From NCBI RefSeq assembly GCF_029717145.1, contig NZ_CP099222.1, positions 1,054,001 to 1,118,000 of the forward strand: a stretch of 64,000 nucleotides of DNA, given 5' to 3'. Made by a program: the position numbers and the translations under genes. This stretch comes from Citrobacter freundii. GTDB taxonomy: Bacteria > Pseudomonadota > Gammaproteobacteria > Enterobacterales > Enterobacteriaceae. Position 1 is the first letter of the stretch; every line of letters begins with the position of its first letter. Under the pieces are notes generated by a model. It ran no database searches. It was not told where the DNA came from and saw only the letters and a list, made by a program, of their open reading frames with translations. Positions 17,933-26,971 of the stretch are shown piece after piece.

Positions 17933-18490
17933 ATGAAAATAATAGAACTGTGCGCGTTTTTTCTATTCAGTATCCTGTTGGTCGGATGCGCAACGTCCAG
18001 GCCACCATTAACGGACGACCCTGCGGCAAGCGCAGAGGATTACCGTCTTGGTGCGGGGGATACGGTCAATATTGTGGTTTACGGCGAACCCGAGATGACC
18101 ATGAAATTTATCGTCGATAAAAGCGGAACCATCAATTTCCCTTATATTGGCACGCTCGCATTAAAAGAGAAAACGCCGGACCAGGTGACTGCGGAATTAA
18201 CGCAACGCTTGCGTAATGGATATATGGTTAATCCCATGGTGACGGTTAGCGTCGCTGAATTCCGTAAATACTACGTATCAGGCGAAGTGAAAAGCCCTAA
18301 TGCTTTTGCGTATGAGCCGGGGCTTACCGTGGAGAAAGCGATCGCTCAGGCGGGCGGATTTACCGATCGCGCTGACCGTAAAGATATCAATATTCGCCAG
18401 GCGGGCAGTCATCAGCTGCTGGAGAATGTGGATTTAACGCACTCGGTGCGTCCAGGTGACGTTGTGATCATTGGCATGGGGTTCTTCTAA
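17933..18490 (+). CDS. Short polysaccharide export lipoprotein (GumB/VpsN/Wza family)
   Basis: A 185-residue lipoprotein with lipobox LVGC (Cys19), then a poly-export domain starting DYRLGAGDTVNIVVYGEPEM and one SLBB domain (about residues 105-165, YVSGEVKSPNAFAYEPGLTV). It is half the length of Wza (379 residues) and lacks the C-terminal amphipathic helix that forms the Wza outer-membrane pore, as in GumB. That would explain why a separate beta-barrel gene lies next to it. It abuts the next gene with a 1-base overlap. Confidence 0.88.
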   Translation: MKIIELCAFFLFSILLVGCATSRPPLTDDPAASAEDYRLGAGDTVNIVVYGEPEMTMKFIVDKSGTINFPYIGTLALKEKTPDQVTAELTQRLRNGYMVNPMVTVSVAEFRKYYVSGEVKSPNAFAYEPGLTVEKAIAQAGGFTDRADRKDINIRQAGSHQLLENVDLTHSVRPGDVVIIGMGFF

Positions 18491-20622
18491 TGATGAAACT
18501 CTCTATAGTGGAAAACGGCAAAAAGCGAGAAAACGCAGTCGAACTCTCCCGCTTTGCCAAAGAACTTAAAAAGAACGCCTGGAAAATTGCGCTAACCGGA
18601 ATTATCGCCGGAGTGGTGGCGTATCCCTTGATCAGCATGATGTCAGCAAAGTATGTCTCGACGGCGACGGTGCTGATTAAGGCACAAGCCGATAACGTTT
18701 CGCCGTTTCCACAGGTGGATGGTTTTGATTCAACGCGCAGCGGATATTACGAAACGCAATATGCGCTGATGCAGTCACGCATTATCCTCGAGCAGGCGGT
18801 ACGCGACCTGAAGTTGGATGAAAATCCCGATTTTACTGGCAATAAATTGGCCGCAGCGGGGGCTAATAGCGGGGATAATCAACAGCAGAGAGTCGATCAG
18901 GCGCTGAAGACCTTATCACAGCATCTGAAGGTCATCGGCATTCGCACGACCAATCTGGCCTCTATTTCCTATGAGTCACCCTCAGCACAGCAATCGGCTG
19001 AGATAGCCAACGGCGTCGCGCAGGCTTTCATCAACTATACGGTTGAGCAAAAACGGCAGAAAGTGGAGAACGCGAAGGCGCTGAATGCGGAAAAGATGGC
19101 AGAGCTACAGGCTGCGATCGTGAAGCAAAAAGAGACGATGGATGGCTACCTGAAAAATGCCGGGCTGCTGACCTTTCGCGGTATTGATGGCTTTGAAACC
19201 GAGCAGCTTAGTATTGTGACTAATCGTCTGGCCGATGCGACCCAGCGTCGGGTTGCGGCGGAGTCGGTCTATAACGAAGTGAATGGCCGGGGGAGAACCC
19301 TTGAGAGCATCATTTCTTTGCCCTCTGTTTCTGACCACGCCCAGATTCAGGACTTACGTATCGCGTTGATTCAGGCGCAGCGCGCGCTGTCGGAACAGCG
19401 AAAACTGTATGGGCCGAAACACGCGACGATTTTAAAAGCGGAAGCCGACGTTCAGTCGATCCAAAGTCAAACCGGGCGGGTGCTGGGCGAACTGAAAGTT
19501 GGCTTACGTCAGCAATATCTGGCCGCGCTGGCGGATGAAAAGAATTATCAGCAGCAGGTGGCGCAGCAGAAAGACATCTTCCAACAAATGGCGTCCAAAC
19601 GAGATGGCTATAACAGCCAGAAACTGTCGTTAGACAAAATGGAAGACCTGTATAAATCGCTGTATCAGCGCACTCAGGAACTGTCGTTGTCCGGTGTCAA
19701 TGCAGATGCAGTGCTGTACGATCCTGCAGTGCCACCGTTAAAACCGGTAAAACCGAATAAGTCATTGCTGTTGGTGATGGTGGTCCTGATGGCGGTGGTG
19801 TTTAGCATCATGTACTTCATCGTCAAAGCAGCAATGGACAATTCCATTCGCACCCTGAGCCGTATGAGTCAACGCCTTAACGTCACCCCGCTGGGTGAAA
19901 TCCGCCGGTTTAGCGGCACAACCGGGCGCGAGCAGGTACGGGATATGATTTTGAAGAACCCGCTGAATGCCGACATTATTCACGGTATTCGTACCCGGAT
20001 AATGCTGGATAGCCGGCCATTACAGACGGTTGCGGTGGCGTCTGCCGGGCACGGTGAAGGGCGTTCCCTGCTGGCCAATTTGCTGGCAAGCTCCTTTAGT
20101 TTCGATCAGAAAACGCTACTCATTGATGCAGACTTCTTTAATAACGATGGCCTGACGAATGAACTCGCCACGCCGGCATCTGCGGGCATGGCGGAGCTGC
20201 TACGGGGCGAAATCGTGCTGGAGAACGCGCGGATGACGATACATGAGAATCTTGATTTTATCCCGCGAGGTAAGTCCACTATCTCCTCTTTACTGATGCT
20301 GTCGTCGGAAAATGTAGAGCCTTTGATGCGCGAGCTGAAGTCGCGCTATCAGCGCATTATTATTGATGTGGCGGCGGTGAATCAGAGCCAGGATATTCAG
20401 CTGATTAAGCGCGCTGCCGACGGGGTTATTTTCATCGTGAAAGCCGGTGTGGGGACGGCACAGACGATCGCCAGCGCGCTGGATAAGATTGAGGATAATC
20501 AGGGCGTGGTAATTGGCGCGGTGTTGAACGGGGTGGAAGAAAAAAACCTCGAAACGCAAGAAGGGCTGCGTTCACTGAACTTCAGCACTGACCAACTGTT
20601 GACGACGCCAGGTCGCGTATGA
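18490..20622 (+). CDS. Polysaccharide co-polymerase with degenerate BY-kinase domain (Wzc/GumC/VpsO-like)
   Basis: A 710-residue inner-membrane protein. A Wzz domain has TM1 near residues 33-53, a long periplasmic coiled-coil region (about 185-400) and TM2 near 424-445. A cytoplasmic Wzc-type ATPase fold follows. Its P-loop reads AGHGEGRSLLANLL, with R525 where BY-kinases have lysine; Walker A-prime TLLIDADFF is kept (about 543-551), but Walker B reads IIIDVAAV rather than the usual DTPP. The C terminus (SLNFSTDQLLTTPGRV) has no tyrosine cluster. It probably sets chain length without tyrosine autophosphorylation. No separate phosphatase (Wzb) gene is present. Confidence 0.85.
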   Translation: MMKLSIVENGKKRENAVELSRFAKELKKNAWKIALTGIIAGVVAYPLISMMSAKYVSTATVLIKAQADNVSPFPQVDGFDSTRSGYYETQYALMQSRIILEQAVRDLKLDENPDFTGNKLAAAGANSGDNQQQRVDQALKTLSQHLKVIGIRTTNLASISYESPSAQQSAEIANGVAQAFINYTVEQKRQKVENAKALNAEKMAELQAAIVKQKETMDGYLKNAGLLTFRGIDGFETEQLSIVTNRLADATQRRVAAESVYNEVNGRGRTLESIISLPSVSDHAQIQDLRIALIQAQRALSEQRKLYGPKHATILKAEADVQSIQSQTGRVLGELKVGLRQQYLAALADEKNYQQQVAQQKDIFQQMASKRDGYNSQKLSLDKMEDLYKSLYQRTQELSLSGVNADAVLYDPAVPPLKPVKPNKSLLLVMVVLMAVVFSIMYFIVKAAMDNSIRTLSRMSQRLNVTPLGEIRRFSGTTGREQVRDMILKNPLNADIIHGIRTRIMLDSRPLQTVAVASAGHGEGRSLLANLLASSFSFDQKTLLIDADFFNNDGLTNELATPASAGMAELLRGEIVLENARMTIHENLDFIPRGKSTISSLLMLSSENVEPLMRELKSRYQRIIIDVAAVNQSQDIQLIKRAADGVIFIVKAGVGTAQTIASALDKIEDNQGVVIGAVLNGVEEKNLETQEGLRSLNFSTDQLLTTPGRV

Positions 20623-21830
20623 GTCTACTGAAGAGCGCATCCACGATAGCTGGCTCATCAATCATCTCGCAGTTGATTGGTGCGCTGTCTATCTGGTTGA
20701 TCTCACATAAGTATGACATGGCCGAAGTTGGACTGTATGCGCTTAACTACAGTATTGCCGTGGTGGGGGCGCAGGTTTGCACCTTTGCCTCACAGCTGTT
20801 AATTCCTAAGCAGCAGGACGACAGTCTCGCGCAAAATGTGGTGTTTTGCCTGCTGCAAAGCACGCTGATTGCGTTGCCCTACGCTGTACTGACTGCGTGG
20901 TTGTTTCACCAGAATATCCTGTTTCTCTATTTATTGACGCTCTCTACGGCGTGGGCGTTAATCTCAGAAAACTTATCGCTGCGCACGGCCAATTTTTATT
21001 TTCTGATTTTTCAGCGTATTTCGGTTTCGGTAGTGGTGGTGCTCTCGGTACTGCTCACGCATCAGGTACAGACCTTTTACTGGTCGTGGGCGTGCGCGAT
21101 GATCCTACTGACATCGAGCTGTATTTTGCATTCGTTTGATATCCGCTCAGTGACGTCTGGGCATCTGCATCCATTGAATAACTGGAGATTTTTTAAGCAA
21201 AACATTCATCACATCAGCAAGGTCGGCAGCGCTGAGGTGCTGGCGATGGCCAGCAGCAACTTACCGATTATGCTGATTAACTTCTGGTTCTCGGCGCTGA
21301 CGGCGGGCTATTTTTCCGTCGTCAGTCGGTTCTGTCTGGCACCTGTGGTGATCATCGGCAATGCGGTGCGCAATACCATTTTCTCCAAGTGGTCTATTGA
21401 TTTCAGAAATAACACCTTTAATTATCAGGAATATACAAAGGTGCGTTTGCTGCTGTTAGTGCTTGGGGGGGGTTGTACGCTCGGGGTGTTTATTTTCTAT
21501 CCCATCGTGATGCGGCTGGGGTTTAGCGAGGACTGGATTAACTCCATTGAGACATCCCGCTATATGCTGCCCTATTTGTTCCCAGCGCTGGCAATCAGCC
21601 CACTCACGGTAATTGAACTTATTTTTGGCTCCCATCGCTATTTTTTGCGTATTCAGCTCGAACAGCTGGCGATTGTGTTAGTCGCTTTTGTGGTGGTGCC
21701 CTATTTTTATAAAGACTATGCCACGTCAGTCATCTTGTTCTCTGCGCTGACATTTATTCGCTATGGGTTTATTTATTTCAAAATGAACCAGCGCGCCAAT
21801 CTGCTGAAAGACAAGCCGGTGATATTATGA
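20619..21830 (+). CDS. Wzx-type flippase / polysaccharide biosynthesis membrane protein
   Basis: A 403-residue multi-helix membrane protein (about 11-12 helices) with the MOP-superfamily start LLKSASTIAGSSIISQLIGALSIWL. Family members flip lipid-linked repeat units to the periplasm; most are 420-490 residues, so this is at the short end. The frame overlaps the co-polymerase by 4 bases and the polymerase by 4 bases, showing tight coupling. Assigned by topology and position. Confidence 0.78.
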   Translation: MSLLKSASTIAGSSIISQLIGALSIWLISHKYDMAEVGLYALNYSIAVVGAQVCTFASQLLIPKQQDDSLAQNVVFCLLQSTLIALPYAVLTAWLFHQNILFLYLLTLSTAWALISENLSLRTANFYFLIFQRISVSVVVVLSVLLTHQVQTFYWSWACAMILLTSSCILHSFDIRSVTSGHLHPLNNWRFFKQNIHHISKVGSAEVLAMASSNLPIMLINFWFSALTAGYFSVVSRFCLAPVVIIGNAVRNTIFSKWSIDFRNNTFNYQEYTKVRLLLLVLGGGCTLGVFIFYPIVMRLGFSEDWINSIETSRYMLPYLFPALAISPLTVIELIFGSHRYFLRIQLEQLAIVLVAFVVVPYFYKDYATSVILFSALTFIRYGFIYFKMNQRANLLKDKPVIL

Positions 21831-23209
21831 CCCTGAATACCGGATATTATTTACAGGCCTATACCTTTATCACGCTGATCCTGTGTGGACTGGTGCAATA
21901 TTTTACCGGTATGCAATCGGTGCTGTGGATCCCGTTTTTCCTGACGCTGCTCATGGTCGGATTAATGGTGATGCAAACGCGTGAGAGCCCGCTGCATCTG
22001 GATGCCCAGGAGACCATTATTCTTGCGCTGTATTTCTCTTTTCTGCTATTGGCAGGGGCTTCAACCCTGCTGCAGGGCGGGGTAACCGTCGCGATTGTGG
22101 CCTTTAAAAACGAGATAGCACTGTCGCTGGTGATGATCTGTTTACTGCTGGGATTCTGCCGGGAATCACAGATTTATCGGGCAACACGCTATCTGTATTG
22201 GGTGTTTTACGCCCAGGTCCCGGTGATGATTTATCAGGTATTACTGGTGGTTCCCCAGCGCGTGGCGCAGCGCGGCGAAGAGGAAAAATGGGACTCGGTG
22301 GTCGGGACCTTCGGGGGCGACCCAATGGGCGGCGGTAATACGGCGGCAATGGGGTTATTTTGCCTGCTGATTATGTTGCTTAAGCTCTCGGAATATAAAC
22401 ACGGGCTGACGACGTTTAAATCGATGGCGCTGCATATTATTCTTGGGTTTGGGCTGTGTATTATTGGTGAAGTGAAGTTTGTCATCTTGCTTTCACCGCT
22501 GTTCCTGGCCTGGGTGTGGATTTCGCCGAGCTATGTTAAAGACGTCAGTAAAATTAATCTCAAAACGTTATTGCTGATTGTTATTGGCATGCTGGTACTC
22601 ATCGGTCTGTCGGTGATGATTCTGGCCTGGTACTATTCGTCTGCTTTTGGCGGCGATCCGACCAAAAGCGCCTTTAGCGTTTTTATCGATTCACTCAGCT
22701 ATATCTTTGATCCCAACTACATCATGTCGACCGGTGAACTGGGCCGCTTCACGACGTTTCTGTTCTGGCTTAAAAATAACGATCTGTGGGGACTGTCCGG
22801 TACGCTATTTGGCTACGGCCTGAATGCGACCAACAGCGGAAGTTCGGTATCACCTGGGTTTTTGAATATTGTTTATAACCTGATCCTGGACTCCACGTCG
22901 CTGAGTATGCTGCTGTGGGAAATTGGCGTGATTGGCACGCTGCTGTTTATCGGTCTGTTTATTTATATTCTAAAAGTGTGTCAGCCGAAACCGGTACTGG
23001 CGCTTGAACAACTGGACGCGCAGGATCTGCAACTGTTGAGCTTTGCGCCAGCGTATAACGCTTTTGCGATCGCGTGTTTAGTGAGCTTACCTTATAGCCA
23101 AATCCTGATGATAACGCCGATGCTACAGTTCCTGTTTTATTTATCGCTCGGTTCAAGCTTAGTGATTCGTCGCACCGTTCTTCGCAGCGCAGGAGGAGGG
23201 TATGGATAA
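21827..23209 (+). CDS. Wzy-type polysaccharide polymerase (O-antigen ligase/polymerase-like)
   Basis: A 460-residue membrane protein with about 11 helices and a large loop near residues 280-360 that contains DPNYIMSTGELGRFTTFLFW and GYGLNATNSGSS, the pattern of a Wzy_C/O-antigen-ligase periplasmic loop. It would polymerise flipped repeat units. These proteins diverge strongly, so the call rests on topology and on the neighbouring flippase and glycosyltransferases. It overlaps the next gene by 8 bases. Confidence 0.72.
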   Translation: MTLNTGYYLQAYTFITLILCGLVQYFTGMQSVLWIPFFLTLLMVGLMVMQTRESPLHLDAQETIILALYFSFLLLAGASTLLQGGVTVAIVAFKNEIALSLVMICLLLGFCRESQIYRATRYLYWVFYAQVPVMIYQVLLVVPQRVAQRGEEEKWDSVVGTFGGDPMGGGNTAAMGLFCLLIMLLKLSEYKHGLTTFKSMALHIILGFGLCIIGEVKFVILLSPLFLAWVWISPSYVKDVSKINLKTLLLIVIGMLVLIGLSVMILAWYYSSAFGGDPTKSAFSVFIDSLSYIFDPNYIMSTGELGRFTTFLFWLKNNDLWGLSGTLFGYGLNATNSGSSVSPGFLNIVYNLILDSTSLSMLLWEIGVIGTLLFIGLFIYILKVCQPKPVLALEQLDAQDLQLLSFAPAYNAFAIACLVSLPYSQILMITPMLQFLFYLSLGSSLVIRRTVLRSAGGGYG

Positions 23210-24191
23210 TATCCCGTTTATCTCGGTGAGTATTAAAACGCTCAACGAAGCGAAAGGTATTGAGAAAACCATCGACAGCATCCGCCGACAGCTGGTGGGA
23301 TATCCGCATAAAATTATTGTGGCTGATAGCCTGTCGACAGATAGCACCCAGCAACTGGCGGTGAATAAAGGGGTGACGGTGGTGTCATTAACGGAGCCGG
23401 GCGATCGCTGCTGCGGTGTCGGACACCAGCTGGGCTACCTTTATAGCGAAGGCGAATATCTGCTGCTGATGGATGGCGATATGGCGCTGGAAGAGGGATT
23501 TGTCGATCGGGCCGCCGCCTTTTTACAGGCGCATGAAGAGTATGCCGGCGTGGCGGGAACCGTCGAAATGGATGATGCCGTGAACTATGAGTTCAAATCC
23601 CGTAAACAGCGCATTAACCAGATCTATCCCGTGGGCGATTGTGACCATTTAGGCGGCGGCGGGCTGTATCGTCGCGCGGCGATTGAAAAGATTGGCTATC
23701 TGACCAACCGGAATTTGCACGCCTATGAAGAGGCCGAGCTGGGGCTGCGATTAACCGATGCCGGCTACAAACTGCGTCGTCTGGATATCCCTTATTTTAG
23801 CCATACGTCACACACCCTGCCGACCTTCAAGATGCTGAAACATCGGTGGTTGAGCGGCTATTACCAGGCGCCGGGAGAGCTGTTGCGCTGTAGTTTTGGA
23901 ACACCGTATTTCACCCGCGCCCTCAATATGGTCAAAAATGAGGCGGTATTTGCGCTGTATCTGTTGATCTTGCTTGCCGCACTGGTCACCGTCAACGGCA
24001 GCATTATTACCCTGGTGTTGCTGCCATTACTGGCGTTCACACTGTGGAAAATTGTGCAAAATTGTTCTCTCAGCGATGGGGTTCAAAGCGTCATTAATAT
24101 GATTGTCCGTTCCGTGGGATTGCTGAAAGGGTGTCTTCATCCTGTGCGCGATCCGCTGACGCCGCCCAACAGTAAAATCATTCAACAATAA
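23202..24191 (+). CDS. Family 2 glycosyltransferase
   Basis: A 329-residue GT-A enzyme. SVSIKTLNEAKGIEKTIDSI at the N terminus and IIVADSLSTDSTQQLA form the nucleotide-sugar site; LLLMDGDMALEEGF holds the metal-binding DxD; HLGGGGLYRRAAIEKIGY and AYEEAELGLRL follow. A C-terminal membrane segment (about residues 248-285) anchors it. It overlaps the polymerase gene by 8 bases and has AGGAGGAGGG just before its ATG. The donor sugar cannot be told from sequence. Confidence 0.87.
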   Translation: MDNIPFISVSIKTLNEAKGIEKTIDSIRRQLVGYPHKIIVADSLSTDSTQQLAVNKGVTVVSLTEPGDRCCGVGHQLGYLYSEGEYLLLMDGDMALEEGFVDRAAAFLQAHEEYAGVAGTVEMDDAVNYEFKSRKQRINQIYPVGDCDHLGGGGLYRRAAIEKIGYLTNRNLHAYEEAELGLRLTDAGYKLRRLDIPYFSHTSHTLPTFKMLKHRWLSGYYQAPGELLRCSFGTPYFTRALNMVKNEAVFALYLLILLAALVTVNGSIITLVLLPLLAFTLWKIVQNCSLSDGVQSVINMIVRSVGLLKGCLHPVRDPLTPPNSKIIQQ

Positions 24192-24205
24192 AAAGAGCGG
24201 ATGAA

Positions 24206-25417
24206 ATGAAAATTTTATTGGTTAACAAGTTTTTCTTTATAAAGGGCGGGGCGGAAACGGTTTATTTTCAGGAACGCGAGATGCTGAAAAAGGCCGGCGT
24301 GCAGGTGATTGATTTTTCGATGCAGCATGAGAAAAATTTCCCCTCGGAGTATGCGGATTTTTTTGTCAAAAATGTTGATTACCATACAGACAGTAACCTG
24401 TTAGGCGGTATTAAAACGGCGGTTAACTTTATTCATAACGCCGAAGCCTGTCGAAAAATGCAGGTCTTGCTGCAAAAAGAACGCCCGGATATCGTTCACT
24501 TTCATAATATCTATCATCAGCTAACGCCAGCGCTAATTAAAGTCGCACGCAATTTTGGCTGTAAAACGGTACTGACCGCCCATGACTATAAAATTGTCTG
24601 TCCTTCATACTCAATGCTACGCGACGGGAAAGTGTGCGATGCCTGTATTACCGGGACCGTCTTCAATGCCTTCAGATACCGCTGTCAGGAAGGGTCTGCC
24701 GCCAGGAGTTTACTGCTCTCTTTAGAGGCTACCTGGCAATACATTGCGCAAAATTATCAGGCGCTGGATGTGATCGTGTCCCCCAGCGCATTTTTACGCG
24801 GCATTTTGCTACGTGTGCTGCCGCATTCGCGTATCGATGTCATCGTCAATGGCGTAGATGACAGCCGGCCCGTGGATATGACTGGTGATGAAGGTTATAT
24901 GCTGTACTTAGGCCGCCTGAGCCGGGAAAAAGGGGTGGCTACGTTGCTGGCCGCTCACCAGAAAATGCGTAACCCGGCGCCGCTGAAAATTGTCGGTCAT
25001 GGCCCGTTACATGACGAGTTGATTGCCCAATATCCGGACGTGGAGTTTTTAGGCTATGTACAACAAGGGGAAGCCCTGGACCAACTGATTAAACATGCCC
25101 GGGCGGTGATCCTGCCTTCGGAATGTTATGAAAACTGTTCGATGGCGGTGTTAGAGGCAATGTCATTAGGTAAGCCGGTCATTGGCTCACGTATTGGCGG
25201 GATCCCTGAACAAATTCGCGATGGTATTGAAGGGATATTATTTACGCCGGGTAATGCGCAGGCGTTGGCAGAGGCGATGGATACGCTGGTCGAAGACCCG
25301 GAGAAAGCACGGGTAATGGGCATCAATGGACGTCAACGGCTGAGTGATAAATATGCGCTCAGTGGTCATATGGAAACGTTGCAGGCACTGTATAAAGAAC
25401 TGTTGGGCAGGCCATAA
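24206..25417 (+). CDS. Family 4 glycosyltransferase
   Basis: A 403-residue retaining GT-B enzyme. The N-terminal acceptor domain starts MKILLVNKFFFIKGGAETVY and contains DIVHFHNIYHQLTP; the C-terminal domain has LYLGRLSREKGVATLL and the E-x7-E motif in PSECYENCSMAVLEAMSLGKPVIG. It adds a sugar to the lipid-linked repeat unit in the cytoplasm. Only one base separates it from the next glycosyltransferase gene. Confidence 0.88.
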   Translation: MKILLVNKFFFIKGGAETVYFQEREMLKKAGVQVIDFSMQHEKNFPSEYADFFVKNVDYHTDSNLLGGIKTAVNFIHNAEACRKMQVLLQKERPDIVHFHNIYHQLTPALIKVARNFGCKTVLTAHDYKIVCPSYSMLRDGKVCDACITGTVFNAFRYRCQEGSAARSLLLSLEATWQYIAQNYQALDVIVSPSAFLRGILLRVLPHSRIDVIVNGVDDSRPVDMTGDEGYMLYLGRLSREKGVATLLAAHQKMRNPAPLKIVGHGPLHDELIAQYPDVEFLGYVQQGEALDQLIKHARAVILPSECYENCSMAVLEAMSLGKPVIGSRIGGIPEQIRDGIEGILFTPGNAQALAEAMDTLVEDPEKARVMGINGRQRLSDKYALSGHMETLQALYKELLGRP

Positions 25418-25418
25418 T

Positions 25419-26531
25419 ATGCGTAAAAAAATAACGGTATTTGGCACGCGCGGTATTCCCGATGTATTGGGTGGCGTGGAAACGCACTGCCAACATCTTT
25501 ATCCGGAAATTAAACGGCTATGCGATGTTGATATTTGTGTTATCGCCCGCTCGCCGTACGTGAATTACACCCGTTCATCGTATAAGAATGTCGAAACCCA
25601 TGCGCTGTGGGCACCTAAAAAACGCTCGCTGGAAGCGATTGTTCATTCCGTTTTAGCCGCGTTCAGCACCTGTTTTGACCACTCGACTATCGTGCACGTC
25701 CACGCTATTGGTCCGGGATTAGTGGTTCCGGTATTGCGGTTACTGGGCAAGAAGGTCGTTTTCACCCATCATGGACCTGACTATGACCGCCAGAAATGGG
25801 GGTATGTGGCAAAGAAAATATTATTGCTCGGTGAACGCTGGGCAGTGAGATATGCCAATGAAGTGATTGTAATATCTGAAGTTATTAATCAGCTTATCCA
25901 GAATAAGCATCGCCGCTATGATGCGCATTTAATTCACAATGGCGTGAACGCACCGCGAACATTATCAGAACATACCCTTCACCAGACGCTGTCGCGTTAT
26001 GGTCTCCAGCCGAAAAGCTATCTTGTGGTGGTGGGGCGATTCGTGGAAGAAAAAGGCATGCATGATGCCATTTCAGCCTACCAACAAAGTGGTTTGACGA
26101 TGCCATTAGTGTTAATTGGCGATGCGGATCACCCGACCGAATACAGTATTCGTCTCAAACAGCAGGCCGCTGATATGCCAGGCGTGGTGATGACCGGATT
26201 TTTACGCGGCGATGAACTTCAGGCGGTGTTTTCGCAGGCAAAACTGTTTGTCATGCCGTCGTATCATGAGGGGTTGCCGATAGCGCTGCTGGAGGCGATG
26301 TCATTTTCTCTGCCTGCGGTGGTGAGCGATATTCCGGCGAATCTGGAGGTCAAGTTACCCGCAGAGGCGTATTTTCAGGTGGGTAATCTGGCGAGTCTGG
26401 CCGGGAAAATGGCGAGATGGGCGACAGCAAATAGCGTTGACTATAGTGTATATTTGCAAAACTATAACTGGCATGAAATCGCCAGACAAACAGTCACCGT
26501 CTATCACGCTATTGATAAAGATATAGGTTAA
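25419..26531 (+). CDS. Family 4 glycosyltransferase, DUF1972-type N terminus
   Basis: A 370-residue GT-B enzyme. The start at 25419 (MRKKITVFGTRGIPDVLGGVETH) lies one base after the preceding stop; a longer frame would read back through the upstream gene. FGTRGIP..GGVETH is the DUF1972 signature seen in rhamnosyl- and other transferases, and PSYHEGLPIALLEAMSF near residue 280 is the GT4 donor-site motif. Donor and acceptor are unknown. Confidence 0.87.
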   Translation: MRKKITVFGTRGIPDVLGGVETHCQHLYPEIKRLCDVDICVIARSPYVNYTRSSYKNVETHALWAPKKRSLEAIVHSVLAAFSTCFDHSTIVHVHAIGPGLVVPVLRLLGKKVVFTHHGPDYDRQKWGYVAKKILLLGERWAVRYANEVIVISEVINQLIQNKHRRYDAHLIHNGVNAPRTLSEHTLHQTLSRYGLQPKSYLVVVGRFVEEKGMHDAISAYQQSGLTMPLVLIGDADHPTEYSIRLKQQAADMPGVVMTGFLRGDELQAVFSQAKLFVMPSYHEGLPIALLEAMSFSLPAVVSDIPANLEVKLPAEAYFQVGNLASLAGKMARWATANSVDYSVYLQNYNWHEIARQTVTVYHAIDKDIG

Positions 26532-26533
26532 TT

Positions 26534-26941
26534 TTGCCCAACTCTCAGAACCGACCGCCCGTCATTGAACGATTTTATGCTCAACTGGATGAGAAGATCT
26601 CGCAGGGGTTGACCGCTGAACAAAAAGACGGCGTCGAAAAAGCGGTACTTGCTATTACCCTGGGATCGAGACACCAGGTTGATATTCGTAGAAGCTTTCC
26701 CTTTTTCGGTAGACGTTTTTACCTGGTCTTTTTGTTTGGCAGGGATTTACGTCACTGGCATCGTCGGGAATCGACGCTATCCAATATCCTGATCGCATTG
26801 TTACTGCTGTTTGTTGTGTTGTTCGTTACCTGCTGCGTATTGCTGACGCTGTATATGATCAAATCCGCGTTGGGTATTGATGTGTTCCAGAATTTTCATG
26901 TGGGTATTTGGGACTGGTGGCTAAGCCTGAAAAACCACTAG
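26534..26941 (+). CDS. Small unidentified membrane protein of the polysaccharide locus (TTG start)
   Basis: A 135-residue frame whose only early start is TTG at 26534, three bases after the preceding stop. It reads MPNSQNRPPVIERFYAQLDE if TTG is used. An amphipathic N-terminal part ends in a very hydrophobic helix (about residues 86-116, NILIALLLLFVVLFVTCCVLL), followed by a short WDWWLSLKNH tail. I do not recognise the family. Tight spacing and strand suggest it is translated with the cluster, perhaps as an assembly or regulatory membrane subunit. Confidence 0.62.
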   Translation: MPNSQNRPPVIERFYAQLDEKISQGLTAEQKDGVEKAVLAITLGSRHQVDIRRSFPFFGRRFYLVFLFGRDLRHWHRRESTLSNILIALLLLFVVLFVTCCVLLTLYMIKSALGIDVFQNFHVGIWDWWLSLKNH

Positions 26942-26971
26942 CGTTAACCAACGGGTGGAGGCGTTACGGCG

